Source of the DNA: Agarophyton chilense
Taxonomy: Eukaryota > Rhodophyta > Florideophyceae > Gracilariales > Gracilariaceae
NCBI GenBank assembly: GCA_030374765.1
Contig: JARGXX010000088.1
Span: 744,001-808,000 of the forward strand
Reading direction: 5' to 3'
Length of the DNA stretch: 64,000 bases
This document shows, in pieces, positions 10,200-21,002 of the stretch; within the stretch, counting starts at the first letter, position 1, and the number at the start of each line of letters is the position of its first letter. The notes below the pieces were generated by a model, which did not search any database, was not told where the DNA came from, and saw nothing but the letters and a program-made list of their open reading frames with translations. Position numbers and translations under genes: made by a program.

Positions 10200-11645
10200 C
10201 AGCTATTCGAGTGCATAAATGTGTTTCGATTCAAACATAGAAGGCTGCGCTGGTGGTCTGACCTTTGACTAGAAAGTTGACATCGCGAAGATACCAGATA
10301 GCGAGCTTCGCTTCAGTTCAGTAGTAATAATCACGCACATGCGCGCGTACATATCTTCGAGTCATAGACTTTGACACATGCAAGTCACGCTCTCGGTCCA
10401 CTTACAACGGAAGCGTCAGACGATAGTGCAACTGTTGCTACAGCTGCGCGGGCTGCATTTCGTCCCCCACGAAATTAGTATGGTTGCCCTTGAGCTGTTC
10501 AAGCCTTGAAAGCTTTAAAAATGGCACAGGCACACGTTTCAAGTTGAAACGTGTGCCTGCGCCGTGTTTCCATTGCAAGCCGTGCCTTTCAGGGGAAAAA
10601 AAAAGAGCAAACCAATACACTTTTCCCATCCCATATCTATGATGCTGGTTTTCCCTCTAGCAAAAGTTCAGTCCACGAGATGGATCCACAAAGTTGCAAC
10701 ATCGGGTGCGCGGCCATGACCACTTCAAATTTCATGCTGATAGGAATCGTGAGGAAGGTATGGCAGATATTCCTTCGTGATAAATAAGCACGGTATCACA
10801 AGATACTGCCGCCTCAAAGGGGTTTTGAGGAGAAAAGCTCCGATAGCCACAGTCATTGTCCTTGTTTCGAACAGAGGGCAGGTAATTATTGAGTAGGTGC
10901 GGTATAGGAATTCTTGCGTCTGGTACCCTTTTCAGTACAAAATCCGACCCTTGTTTTACGATTTCTTCTATCTAGCTTAGAGAGAGAGAACAACATAATT
11001 TGTTGACTTGCCCGGGATTGGGTTGTGTGCGAACGAGCAAGAGCAAGAAAGAGTATAACAGAGTAGGTAATCTGTCTGTTTAGATAAACAGACAGTCCTT
11101 AAGTTATCAGCCTTTGCGATAGGAGAAAAGCTTCCTTTAGAAACTATTACTTTACCCTGGGAATAGTAAGCCCCACACGATACGAATTAACGTACGTGCT
11201 CACATAAAGCGAGAGAGAGAGAAAGCTGATGTCCACAGTAAGGAAGAAGGTTTATCCGATTTGCTCAATATGTCTCTTCAGTGAAGCTATCGCTTTTTCC
11301 CCACGGTGTCTATTTTCAAGAACAACATGCGTACTTTTCATAGACGTTAAGACGCAGGCAAACCTGCGTGCTCTTTTTTCTCTGCAAGACTCTTCCCATG
11401 TGTTATTTCGACAAGTCGACGACGCACAAACAAGGCCGTAGTGGTATGAACTCACTGACAGACGGTAGGGTGCAGATTAGATTCCGAATTTCAGCTGGAG
11501 GTGGAAAAGAATGGAAGAAGTTTCAAACAACACAAAGCACTTCGATGAGCGACGCAAACGCCCCTCCTAGTACAACCACAGCAAAGATAACATTAGATAT
11601 CGTACACGGAGAATGTGATCAAACGGTGGGTAACCCTGCTATCGG
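10200..11645. other. Intergenic stretch with a strong palindrome, no recognised gene
   Basis: About 1.45 kb separates the TRAPPC9 start from the 3' end of the dihydroxyacetone kinase gene. It holds the 33-bp inverted repeat at 10,527-10,559 and a near-palindromic run of AAACAGAC/GTCTGTTT type at about 11,071-11,095. A GA-repeat lies near 11,211-11,222. Frames such as 11,368-11,799 do not look coding. Confidence 0.5.
10527..10559. repeat. Near-perfect palindrome with 16-bp arms
   Basis: The arm CAGGCACACGTTTCAA is followed by a single G and then by its exact reverse complement. After one mismatch (10,526/10,560) pairing resumes for three more bases, so the full symmetric structure spans 10,523-10,563. 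The function is unknown. Confidence 0.85.
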
Positions 11646-13677
11646 TTATGATCCTGATGCCACAACAACAGCATCCAACATAATACATACAAGAACTGAA
11701 CCGGGATCTGGGAGATCCTGCAGCTTCCGTGAATCAACGTTCTTGCTCCTACCAAATTTAGATTTCAATATGCGCTTCGTGGACTCACTGCCAATATGAG
11801 CCGCCTGAGCAGCTTGAGTTAGAGTACCATTTTGAGTAGCCAAAACATCTGCTGCCGGCTTTAAGGCGTCGACTAGAGTGCGGTCACCGACATTTGCCCC
11901 ACCGCGTTGCATCACTGCATTTGTTCCCTGAACGAAGGCATCTCGCCATGAAGCAAGGCTGCCCGCATCAGCGTGTGTCTTGTAAACCGCAGCCATTTCC
12001 TGAAGAAATATGCGAGTGAAAACACCCATTGAGCCTCCTGACTCACCTGCAGAGTCTGCGATCAGACTGAACAGGAGATGAGGCTTCCCAGCTGCCTTAG
12101 AGTAACTTCCAACATCTAAGTCTGACTTTACCTTCTCACATGCCTTTCGAACTGGGTTTTACAGTCAAACGTAGAAGTCAAGTCAGTGTGAGCTTTGAAG
12201 TACAATACTTAATCAGCTGCGAACCGCGCTCAGAAATATTTTGTTCCGTACCTGTATCTCCAAGGTCACCATCCCCAGTGAGACGATCAAGAGCTCCCAG
12301 CTCATTATATTTACTAAGTAAAGAATCCGTTATTGCTGTAATGTACTTCTCGGTTCGCAAGCTTAATACGCCCTTGGAACCTTCTTTAACAGCATTAGTG
12401 CTTTTCTCCTCCGCTTTTGCGCCAGGCTTTGCTTGTTCGTTTCCGAAGGAAACGTAAAAGGAGGGCCTGTCTGATGGTGGTCGAAGCTTAATTCCTTTAG
12501 ACCACGATTGGCAAACAGTTGGTGCATGTAGCATTTGCTCTAAAACTTCGTTCTTCCGAGATAGAACAAGACAAGTAATAGATACACCATTCATTTGCAG
12601 CGAAGTCATAAACGATCCACAAAACATATGCACCGGGTGCAGATTACCATTGATTACTTGACCATCCCCGGTGTCAAGATAATGGGCGACCGCCAGAGAG
12701 ACAATCAGCATCTCACTTTGTGGAACTGCCCCTAAGTTGTTCACCATGATTACCAGCCCTTTACAATCCGAAACGAGTTCTTCCTTCAGACTCAAAGCCT
12801 TGTCAAGCCGTTCACATATATCGTACATTATGTTTTCAGTAAAATGGGCCATGTTCTTGAGCTTTATACTCTGTGTTTCTGCACCTGGTTCTCCGTGAAT
12901 GCCCATACCAAGTTCCACTTTAATCAACCATCGTCCAAGTCGTTAATTTGTCACGGAACATGGATAGTTAGTTTACGCTTAAAGAGAGGGAAGCCGTTCA
13001 GCATATAAAGGAACTCACAACTTACATTCGTCGGTTCTCAAGCGATTCTCGTCGACTTCATGTCCCGGAATTGTACATGGTTCCAAAGCAACACCGTAGC
13101 TAACCACAGAAGCAGCGGCTGCTTCTGCAATCATAGCAACTTCATCCAATGACCTACCCTGGTCAGCGGCTGCTCCGGCGACCTTAATAACAAATATCGT
13201 GCCGGCAATTCCTCGCCTGTCTGTCTGGTGAGGCAAGGCCACGTCGTCCTGTACAAAAATCATTTTTACAGGTACATCGGGGTTTAGTTGCTTGAACTCC
13301 TCAACGGCTCCACCAAAGTTGAGCTTGTCACCCTGATAGTTCATCACAACAACCAAAATCCCGGTTGATTTCGGAGCAATGGCTTGAAGCATTGTACATA
13401 CGGCTGATACAGAGGGCGATGCGAATACTTCTCCGGCCACAGCTGCCGTAAGCATTCCATTACCAACGTAACCAGCAGCCATCGGCTCATGTCCACTCCC
13501 TCCGCCACTCACTACTGATACCCTTGGAGTTTGAGAACCATCGGCGACTGCTGTTCGGATTGCGATATTGTGGCCACCTTTTGGATCGAGAAGAGTAACA
13601 AGAGATGAATTGAGCGCCAAACCAGACATTAGATCTCTGACAACCGTATCCCGGCTGTTTATGAACCGCTTCGCCAT
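11646..13677 (-). CDS. DAK1: Dihydroxyacetone kinase (ATP-dependent, DhaK-DhaL fusion), three exons
   Basis: The enzyme phosphorylates dihydroxyacetone (and glyceraldehyde) to feed glycolysis. I read complement(join(11646..12151, 12252..12917, 13026..13677)), with GT..AG introns of 100 and 108 bp, giving 607 residues (yeast Dak1 is 584). Exon 1 carries the DhaK core GGGSGHEPMAAGYVG. Exon 2 opens with LGMGIHGEPG, holding the histidine that binds substrate covalently in this family, and reaches DhaL with LTGDGDLGDT. Exon 3 continues DhaL with KACEKVKSDLDVG, ESGGSMGVF and GDRTLVDAL, ending in a run typical of the family (LPDPGSV). The start MAKRFINSRDTVV matches family N-termini. No plastid peptide is evident, so a cytosolic site is inferred. 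Confidence 0.93.
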
Positions 13678-14835
13678 ACTTAAGAAAAAGAAAGCTTAGT
13701 GAAGAAGGTAGTATCGACCCCGAAGCACTATTGAAAATAACGCGGTCTCCCTGTGACCGTGCCTATGCTGGGTTTTACCCTCCCACATGGGAGAGCTCAA
13801 TAGTTGACACAGAGAGCCAAACGACGACAGATAAGGTTAACACTACCCATCTGGCGACCATAATCTAGTATCACGCATGACCCCTCATTCGTAAATAAGA
13901 TTACCGAAGGAAAAGAATTTATTTCAGTGGTCGGTCAAAATTGGAGAAGCGCCGTGTGCATCACCGCCGGTATTGCCACTGCTGCATCCTTTCGCCGCCA
14001 TCCACGTCCATCGCCGACTTCGCGGTGCGGGAAAGCGTCAAGTGTAGCTGACGAGGACTAGCCTTTTTAATCCCACCCTACTCACTTCTGCTATTGTATG
14101 CAATTGGAAGCGTCTCTTGGAGCGAAGAATCGGGTTTTTGGGTAGCAGGAGCTGTTGTCTACAATCCTGTGAAGGTCCACAGGGTTAAGATTAACCCTTA
14201 ACCCTCCCCAAAGGCTATATGGTTAACCCAGGGTTAGCCCTTAGAATCTACCGCTCATCACAGATCATGAGCGGACGCAGGAAAGCATTTTCTACCGAAA
14301 CCGACCACGTCACAAATATCATAATCTGGTATTACGCCAGCTCGTACCGTATTTTTTTGTCGAGTTGTTATTTATACTGTCTAGCTACGAAGGGTGCCCT
14401 TAATCCCTTGGCTAGCTACTGTAGCTCTCGGAAAGGCGGAAAGGGCTCTGTACAGAGTCTGTAGATACCACAGCTCAAGATACATAGCGGTGTTTAGAGA
14501 AAGATGTCAGCGAGCGATGTTTAAACATTAGTAACCCGGTCTTGTTTCGTACCAGCGTAGTGATTTTAGTTCGACGGCCTGGACATGACTACATTTTCAC
14601 ACCCTCTTTCATAATCATCATTGTTCTCTCAGAGAACGTCATTTCAAAGCCTTTCTCTGGCTCACTGTGTTCCACTCTCCTGAGAATAAGATTTCTGTTT
14701 CCGCTCTTCTGCGTTGCTGAAAGCTCTCCAATCTGGTTTTTCTTCTCTAAGGCTAGCGAGATGCTGCAACACTGAATTTAGAACAACGGCTGCCTTTGCG
14801 TTAACACATTTCATCACCACTGTTCCTGGAGTATC
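13678..14835. other. Intergenic stretch upstream of DAK and XPF
   Basis: About 1.16 kb between two divergent start codons. It contains short symmetric runs of TTAACCC/GGGTTAA (14,181-14,240) and a TAGCTA-flanked segment at about 14,380-14,420. No coding content is recognised; the frame at 14,542-14,775 looks spurious. Confidence 0.45.
14181..14198. repeat. Short palindrome AGGGTTAA-GA-TTAACCCT
   Basis: Perfect 8-bp arms around a GA spacer, followed within 50 bp by further GGTTAACCC runs. It resembles, in base content, the hairpin at 20,678-20,720. It may be the edge of a small non-coding repeat family. Confidence 0.5.
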
Positions 14836-17490
14836 ATGCTAAAGTTTCATGATTCAATTGGTGAACAAGCATCAAAAGTTGACTCGCTTCACGTACTGGG
14901 ACGGGGACTTGGACAACATTTTGCTCTGATATCTGTGCTCAATCGTTTAATTAATCCAGATAAGTTGATCATTGGTCTCAATATTGCACGACCCTTTGTG
15001 CGGACTGTTGTTCGCCCAGCACTAGTCGACACTGGCAACCCACTACTTCTCCCCAGACATCTCACCTCGGACTACTCCATTCGGGACCGTAGTGCTGTAT
15101 ATGAAACCCCGGGGTTTGTTATTTTGACTTCGAACGTGCTGGTGCATGACTTACTGCATGGTACTCTGCCAACTGAAAACGTGGAGGGCCTTCTCATTTT
15201 TGATGCTGATCGGATTCGCGAGCAAAGCAATGAGCATTTTGCCCTCACACTCTTCAGAACTAAAAACAAGAAGGCCTTCATTAAGGCGTTCGCAGAAAAT
15301 GCAACAGCACTGACTCGAGGGTTTCATGCTGTCGAAAAGCTAATGCGTCTTTTGTACGTTTCAAATCTGAGTTTGTGGCCCCGTTTTCACCATGACGTGA
15401 AGTCTTCGATGTCTGTTCACGTGCCAGATCTCGTTGATCTTTCCGTCAGGATATCACCAAAGATGTCAACTATTCTTTCTAGTTTGTGCGACACAGTTTT
15501 GGCTATTTGCGACGATCTCCGCGCAGCAACTCGAGCACTGGATCTGTCCGAATTGTTTATCGGAGAGGAAAATGAAAAGAGAAAACTCGTCCACAACTTC
15601 GATGACATCATTCAAAGGCAATTAGAGGGAGCAGAAAAAAGACACTCATCTCGTGTTCGTTCACTTTTGTCTGATCTTCGCACACTTCGAATGCTCATCA
15701 AACATTTGTTTGAACTAAATGCAGTCCAATACTACTGTTCCATTCTAGCCATTCGTGCGACAACCTCAAACGGTGCAAACTGGCTTATCCGACGAGAGTC
15801 TCAACCAGCGATTCTGTATGCACGATCCCGTGTTTGGCAGCTGAAAAAGCTTAAGACACCACCTCAAGCTAAAGCTTCGGGAAAAGATGAAAATGAACAG
15901 AGTGATCCTGTTCATTTGGAACAAGATGTGCTTACTGTCCCAACTCTGGAATCTACCCCAAAGTGGGAAGCTCTTCGAGCAGTCCTAAGAGAAATCCAAT
16001 CAGACGTGCGCATTGCTGGTTCTGAAGCTCAGGTATCTCGGGTTGTGGTGTTTGTAAGGGAACAGCGTATGGTAGACGAACTATCTTCTATTCTGCGAGA
16101 CGGAAACTCACACTTTATGACTAAACAGTTCAAACACAACTTTCCAAGCGTAGCAGCAAGAGCAAGTGGGGAACGAATGGTCCAGCTAACCATGACTCAG
16201 CTCATTCCGCCAAGCTCCGGAAGGCGTCTATTCAACAGTAAAAAGCTCAGAATTAACCACAAACGGCGCAGAAGGCCAGAAAGAGAGAACGGGGGGAACA
16301 TCGAACGTGCTCGTCAAGAATTTCAAGATGTGTTTCGAGAAATTCAACCCTGCAGCTCTTCTGGTATCGAAATTCTCATATGGTGTGCGGAATGGGTTGA
16401 TATTCAGGGACGAGGGCATCGAATTCTGGACGAGTACCACCCTTCGTTTATTATTATGTATAATGCGGACCTCTCCATCATTCGACAGGTTGAGATATTC
16501 AAGGCAGCACATCCAGGCAGACCGGTGCGTCTGTACATACTGGCCTACGGAGAGGCTATGGAAGAAGAGAGATTTCGGCTCTCAAGCGAGAAAGAGAAGA
16601 GAGCGTTCAAGACGTTGATAAGAGAGCGAGCTACAATGACAATTCTTGTGAACCAAGAAGGTCGTGAAGAAGAAGAATTTACGCAAAGCATCCTCGCTCA
16701 AACCGGTGTATTATATAACGGCATTCATAGGGGTCTTGGGGCTGACCGGGATAGTAGACTTTCCGGGACTGAGCAGGTGCATTTGAAGAAAAAGGGGACA
16801 GTACTCGTAGACTTACGTGAGCTTCGCAGCTCGCTGCCCATGCTGCTGTACAAATCTAGACTAAGTATTGTGCCACTGACTCTCGAAGTCGGAGATTTTA
16901 TTTTATCTACAAGTATAGGCATTGAACGAAAGTCAATACCAGATCTCTACGGTTCTTTCGGATCTGGAAGACTTTTTAATCAAGCAGAAGCGCTTTGTCG
17001 ACACTACAAGCACCCATGTCTACTCATAGAAATGGATTCTAATAGAACACCCTCCCTGACCGCTACGTCTGGAGGTGTACCGTCAGAAATTGCAGCGTCA
17101 TCAATCGTGAGCAAAATGGTGATGCTTCTGCAACAATTTCCAACTCTTCGACTCCTTTGGGCTCAAGGACCACACGACGCTGCAGAAATTTTTTCTGTGT
17201 TAAAGCAAAATGACAATGAGCCTGATGAAGAAGTTGCAAAGAGTCTTGGAGTAGATACTGCAAAAGTAGAAGAGGATGCATTTAATGCAGGACCGAAAGC
17301 AATTCTTCGAAGCTTGCCCGGGATTGATGATGGAAACATAACCGTGGTTATGAGGAAGGTGCCGAACGTGGCAACCTTGGTGAACATGTCTTTAGAGGAA
17401 ATGACCGCTGTGTTGGGCACTGCTGGGAAAGCATCACTTCTGTACAGCTTTGTCAATGAGCAGCCGATGGAAGCCCTCGCCGCAATGTAA
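14836..17490 (+). CDS. ERCC4: DNA repair endonuclease XPF/ERCC4 (Rad1)
   Basis: XPF is the catalytic half of the XPF-ERCC1 structure-specific nuclease, which makes the 5' incision in nucleotide excision repair. The protein is 884 residues (human 916), with no intron. The N-terminal two thirds are a decayed SF2 helicase domain (ILTSNVLVHDLLHG, then GLLIFDADRI), without a Walker A, as is normal for the family. The nuclease domain shows VLVDLRELRSSLP and GDFILSTSIGIERKSIPDL, the family's GDxxL...ERKSxxDL catalytic signature. A tandem helix-hairpin-helix domain follows (RSLPGIDDGN, and further EEMTAVLG), as used to dimerise with ERCC1. Confidence 0.95.
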   Translation: MLKFHDSIGEQASKVDSLHVLGRGLGQHFALISVLNRLINPDKLIIGLNIARPFVRTVVRPALVDTGNPLLLPRHLTSDYSIRDRSAVYETPGFVILTSNVLVHDLLHGTLPTENVEGLLIFDADRIREQSNEHFALTLFRTKNKKAFIKAFAENATALTRGFHAVEKLMRLLYVSNLSLWPRFHHDVKSSMSVHVPDLVDLSVRISPKMSTILSSLCDTVLAICDDLRAATRALDLSELFIGEENEKRKLVHNFDDIIQRQLEGAEKRHSSRVRSLLSDLRTLRMLIKHLFELNAVQYYCSILAIRATTSNGANWLIRRESQPAILYARSRVWQLKKLKTPPQAKASGKDENEQSDPVHLEQDVLTVPTLESTPKWEALRAVLREIQSDVRIAGSEAQVSRVVVFVREQRMVDELSSILRDGNSHFMTKQFKHNFPSVAARASGERMVQLTMTQLIPPSSGRRLFNSKKLRINHKRRRRPERENGGNIERARQEFQDVFREIQPCSSSGIEILIWCAEWVDIQGRGHRILDEYHPSFIIMYNADLSIIRQVEIFKAAHPGRPVRLYILAYGEAMEEERFRLSSEKEKRAFKTLIRERATMTILVNQEGREEEEFTQSILAQTGVLYNGIHRGLGADRDSRLSGTEQVHLKKKGTVLVDLRELRSSLPMLLYKSRLSIVPLTLEVGDFILSTSIGIERKSIPDLYGSFGSGRLFNQAEALCRHYKHPCLLIEMDSNRTPSLTATSGGVPSEIAASSIVSKMVMLLQQFPTLRLLWAQGPHDAAEIFSVLKQNDNEPDEEVAKSLGVDTAKVEEDAFNAGPKAILRSLPGIDDGNITVVMRKVPNVATLVNMSLEEMTAVLGTAGKASLLYSFVNEQPMEALAAM

Positions 17491-17916
17491 GACAGATAAA
17501 ACTCATTCTTTTGTGAGTCTGGAACGAATCAGACGCATGACAGATTCAATCGCCCCGTCCATTTCGGCGCTTCTCCCTAACTGGAGAAAGGTCTCGCCCA
17601 CTCTTTCTTCGATACACAAGTGGATCGCTCGCGACGACAAATACAAGACAATTTTCTTCTGTATTTCATTTACGCTTTCATGAGTCACCTATCTATCTAA
17701 ACCATAGCGAGAACGAAAGGTCGACAAGCTCCACCTTGAATACCCTACGAGAATTCGCAGTAGTGCACAAGAAGTCGCATACTCCACTGTGCGCGCTCAA
17801 AGGCGCAACGGAACCCGTATTGTTCCACTACGGCTGGCAATGAAGTACTGCGACCGCCGGTCCGCAAACGCGCTCCCACGTTCAGTAGCATAGAATAACA
17901 AATAGAAATGTGCAAA
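17491..17916. other. Short convergent intergenic region
   Basis: These 426 bp lie between the 3' ends of XPF (+) and RPLP2 (-) and must hold both 3' UTRs. A minus-strand frame at 17,503-17,688 overlaps nothing else, but I do not recognise it. Confidence 0.45.
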
Positions 17917-18237
17917 TCAGTCGAATAGATCGAAGTCCATTTCCTCTTCCTCCTCTTCTTCTGATTCTTCCTTCTGTTCCTCTTCCTTTGGCGCCTCTTC
18001 CGCCGCTGTGCCACCGGAAGCTGGTGCAGCACCCCCGGAGGGAACTGATGCAAGCTTTGACCTTCCTTCTTCCATAACCTGGGTAATATCCTTTCCTTCA
18101 AACTGGGACATCACTTTGGTGAGCACATCTTCGTCAATGTCCACACCAGCGGATTCAAGAATCTTCTTGATGTCGCTACTCGATGGGGACGAATTACCGC
18201 CCAAGTGGGCGAGCATGTAAGCACCAATATACTTCAT
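17917..18237 (-). CDS. RPLP2: 60S acidic ribosomal protein P2
   Basis: P2 pairs with P1 on P0 to form the flexible ribosomal stalk that recruits translation factors. The protein is 106 residues. An N-terminal dimerisation domain ([15 protein letters not shown], then [13 protein letters not shown]) matches P2 rather than P1. Next come an Ala/Gly/Pro hinge, a run of Glu/Lys and the acidic tail. The last residues are MDFDLFD, where most eukaryotes have MGFGLFD or similar. There is no intron. The gene is divergent from RPL12 (uL11), which forms the stalk base. Confidence 0.96.
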   Translation of the reverse strand: MKYIGAYMLAHLGGNSSPSSSDIKKILESAGVDIDEDVLTKVMSQFEGKDITQVMEEGRSKLASVPSGGAAPASGGTAAEEAPKEEEQKEESEEEEEEEMDFDLFD

Positions 18238-18619
18238 CGTGTTGCACCGGAAATGTTAGTCCGATTCGAAGAAAGAAGCTCGGGTGCAGCAAGAACTCGG
18301 TAAACGGCAAGGGGGGGGAGGAGGGGACCGAAATCGGCGGTGATAGGTCGACGGCGACCAAAAGCATCTAAAGCAAAAGTATAAAGAAAGCAATATCATA
18401 TTACACGTGGATTCGTGGCAATGGCTTTCGCGGTCGCCGTCGGCACATCACGCTCTCTTGTTAGTTCCCAAACGCCACAAAAGCGAGGCGTAGGTGCAAG
18501 AAGTCTTAACAATTCGAGAGCTTACCGACTCTGTTTCACGGAATTTCGTCACGGTTAGAGGAGAATCAGTTTCTTTCTGTGTGGATCACTGAAATCTCTT
18601 TTCCAAGCGGATCACCAAA
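18238..18619. promoter_or_regulatory. Shared divergent promoter region of RPLP2 and RPL12
   Basis: These 382 bp separate the two start codons. Seen directly: a purine-rich G run near 18,310-18,326, ATAAAG at about 18,381, and a CACGTG palindrome (G-box core) at 18,404-18,409. One bidirectional promoter for two stalk-region proteins would suit balanced expression; that is inference. Confidence 0.55.
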
Positions 18620-19306
18620 ATGCCACCGAAATTCGACCCTAACGCCGTCATCGTCATCTATGTGCGAACAACCGGCGGAGAAGTTGGTGCTGTTGCATCC
18701 CTTGCTCCAAAGATTGGCCCACTTGGTCTGGTAAGTACTTCCTTCGATTGAACTTTTATGCCAGATTCCAAATCAAAATGGAGAAGATTACCCCCCTCTT
18801 TGCACACTGAGAACACGGTCTCTAACGTCAAGTTTCTAAATTATCTTCAACATTCATATGTTGAATCGATTCTGGTATCGTGAGGTGATTAGAGTCCCAA
18901 GAAGATTGGTGATCAGCTAGCGAAAGCAACGAAAGACTGGAAAGGTCTCCGCGTCATGTGCAAGCTCTCCGTGCAGAACAGACAAGCGACAGTGACTGTG
19001 ACTCCTTCAGCTGCGTCTATGATTATTAAAGCACTGAAGGAACCTCCACGCGATCGAAAAAAGGTGAAGGATGTTCCTCATGATGGAAACCTGACTCTTG
19101 ACGCCGTCATTGAGATTGCAAAACAATGTCGTGAACGTTCCCTCGCCAAGCACATGAAGGGTACAGTCAAGGAAATATTGGGAACAGCTCAAAGTGTAGG
19201 TTGTACAGTTGACGGCCAACCACCGCACGACATCATTGATCAAATTAATGACGGATCGATGGAGATTCCCGATTACGAGGTTCCTAAGCAAGAAGAAGAG
19301 TCTTAG
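18620..19306 (+). CDS. RPL12: 60S ribosomal protein L12 (uL11), two exons
   Basis: uL11 binds the GTPase-associated centre of 25S/28S rRNA at the base of the P-stalk. I read join(18620..18730, 18893..19306), giving 174 residues (typical 165). Exon 1 encodes [20 protein letters not shown] and IGPLGL, then a GTAAGT donor. Exon 2 starts after TTAG with [13 protein letters not shown], and runs through [13 protein letters not shown] and [15 protein letters not shown]. The 162-bp intron after the conserved IGPLGL is the longest of the reconstructed introns. The C-terminus is extended by an acidic tail (KQEEES). Confidence 0.96.
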
Positions 19307-19570
19307 GCATAAATATCTAAATTTATGCTAGATGAGTAAAGTTGCGCACATAGCCGAACAACCACTGCAAGACTGGAACATTTGTTTGTTGCACAAATGG
19401 TTTAAATATTTACTCCGACGTAATCAGAGCGCCCTCACTCCCTCCTTCGCATTACGAGGACTACTGCCCTATGTGACTTGGGCAAGTAAATCATCTTCCT
19501 CTCGAGAGGATGATCCTTCCATAGTACATGAAAGATCCTCTGAGGTCTTCACTCAACAAAGACGTCTCGA

Positions 19571-20458
19571 TTACACAGGGGGCTTGTATTCTCCCATTTC
19601 AATTTTCCGTTCCAGGTCAAACAAGAAGCCGTGGATGTATTCTTCTGTCCACTCTTCTCCGTAAAACCGTAGGAACATTCCCCGCGCTGGGTCCTTTTCT
19701 GCCCGATAGTTCAGATATGCAATCTGACTTTCTTTTATCTTCGCCAGGGTCTCCGGGTCAGAAACTGGATTGGCCTCCTCCACAAAATCCAGGTATTTGT
19801 CTAAGTAATCTTTGAAGGCGTCAAACACGTGCGTTTCGACGACACCGTCTTCTGAAGGCCGGCTCCACAGAAAATTAGGGGAAAAGAAACGAGCGGCTTC
19901 TTTGGGAAAATCCCCCCCCCATGGCAAATTCCGTTGATGCTTTTGAAAAGTAGGTTCCAGCGACTTTGAGTACTTGGCACGATAATCATCGGTGTGAAAC
20001 AACGGTTGCATATCGAGGGCAATTAAATGACCTCCCGGCAATGTAACGAGATCAGCCCCGAAAAAAGGAAGGTCATACTCCATACCAGGAAACATTACAA
20101 AGTTCAATACCTGCAACGCTTGCCCGCCCTGTACGTGAGCTGTGCGAATTTGTCTTAGTTTTGGAGTACAAAATGCATAAGAATCTGTTTTCACGAGCCC
20201 TGCTCGTTTACCCTTACCCACCATAGCTTGTTTGTGCTCAAACCCCTCTGGTATTGGGTATGGTTCCAAATCTGCGAGCCTCGCCTTCAAAACGGATGTG
20301 GCATAATTCCAAAACGGGGTGTATATATCCTTAACTGGTTTGGATACTTTAGGACTCGATGTATCTGCAGACATGCAAAGGGCGAGCGTTCGATTGTTTG
20401 TGTGATGACATCGGAGAGAAAGAGTATTTGCAAACGCCAAAGAAGCCATTGTTCTCAC
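19571..20458 (-). CDS. pebB: Phycoerythrobilin:ferredoxin oxidoreductase (PebB), plastid-targeted
   Basis: PebB is a ferredoxin-dependent bilin reductase. It converts 15,16-dihydrobiliverdin (from PebA) to phycoerythrobilin, the chromophore of phycoerythrin. The protein is 295 residues. Residues 1 to about 35 lack acidic residues, are Ser/Ala-rich and start [10 protein letters not shown], fitting a plastid transit peptide. The mature part is strongly PebB-like: STPKLRQxRxAHVQGG is visible as [17 protein letters not shown]. It is followed by [54 protein letters not shown] and [16 protein letters not shown]. The start may be Met1 or Met4. This gene is the best single marker that the host makes phycobiliproteins. 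Its C-run near 19,912-19,920 could be error-prone in sequencing, but the frame is intact. Confidence 0.94.
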   Translation of the reverse strand: MRTMASLAFANTLSLRCHHTNNRTLALCMSADTSSPKVSKPVKDIYTPFWNYATSVLKARLADLEPYPIPEGFEHKQAMVGKGKRAGLVKTDSYAFCTPKLRQIRTAHVQGGQALQVLNFVMFPGMEYDLPFFGADLVTLPGGHLIALDMQPLFHTDDYRAKYSKSLEPTFQKHQRNLPWGGDFPKEAARFFSPNFLWSRPSEDGVVETHVFDAFKDYLDKYLDFVEEANPVSDPETLAKIKESQIAYLNYRAEKDPARGMFLRFYGEEWTEEYIHGFLFDLERKIEMGEYKPPV

Positions 20459-21002
20459 TCTCTTAATAGTTTCAAACGTCTCCTTGTTCTTCTCAGACGG
20501 TGTGGAGCTGATATCTTCACAATGCCTTTTCTAGGAAACGAAAACCAAGGGCCGAAAAAATTGCATTTACTTCTACCTCTAATGGACAAGAGACAACGTA
20601 CAAGATTGCTGATCTCGAATGATGCGATGCTGCAGTACAGCACTACCTACCTAACTACCCTTCGTAGCTGGCTAGAGGAAGGGTTTAAGGGCTATGACTC
20701 AGCCCAAAGGTAAACCCTTCAGCCTGTGAGGGACCAGTCATGTATCAAATCAGCTCCCAATCAGAGAGATTTCGAGGTGTATGCCTTCCATCACATGTTA
20801 AAATTTTCTCCAAAGTTGTTGTGATTTTAAATAGTTTCGTCTAAAATATGAAAGGTATGGTTTGTTGGATTCCAAAGCAAAACGATATGGAAGGCGTTTA
20901 ATCGCCAGACACCCTGAAGTGGGCATAGTTTATCCCGAATGCGCCTCTCTGTTCTTTGGCACTTTACTTATCTGTGTCGCACATTTACCTCTCGCCGAAA
21001 TT
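20459..21002. promoter_or_regulatory. Divergent upstream region of pebB and DDX47, with a hairpin
   Basis: About 540 bp between divergent starts. Seen directly: a two-tier inverted repeat at 20,678-20,720, and an A/T-rich stretch near 20,800-20,860. The frame of DDX47 stays open back to 20,862, but those residues look non-coding, so I keep them in this region. Confidence 0.45.
20678..20720. repeat. Two-tier hairpin (GAAGGGTTTA...TAAACCCTTC)
   Basis: The outer 10-bp arms are exact reverse complements. Inside them GGGCT pairs with AGCCC around ATGACTC. The structure lies upstream of both divergent genes and could be a small mobile or regulatory element. Confidence 0.6.

Noticed and set aside
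14181-14240. Interstitial telomere repeat
   Set aside because: CCCTTAA-type runs are few and arranged as palindromes, not as tandem head-to-tail units.
17503-17688. Small minus-strand gene next to XPF
   Set aside because: The 61-codon frame has a helical look, but no family, no upstream signal and no room for a longer gene were found.
20862-21002. N-terminal extension of DDX47
   Set aside because: The 47 extra residues do not resemble helicase N-termini. The ATG at 21,003 gives the normal family length.
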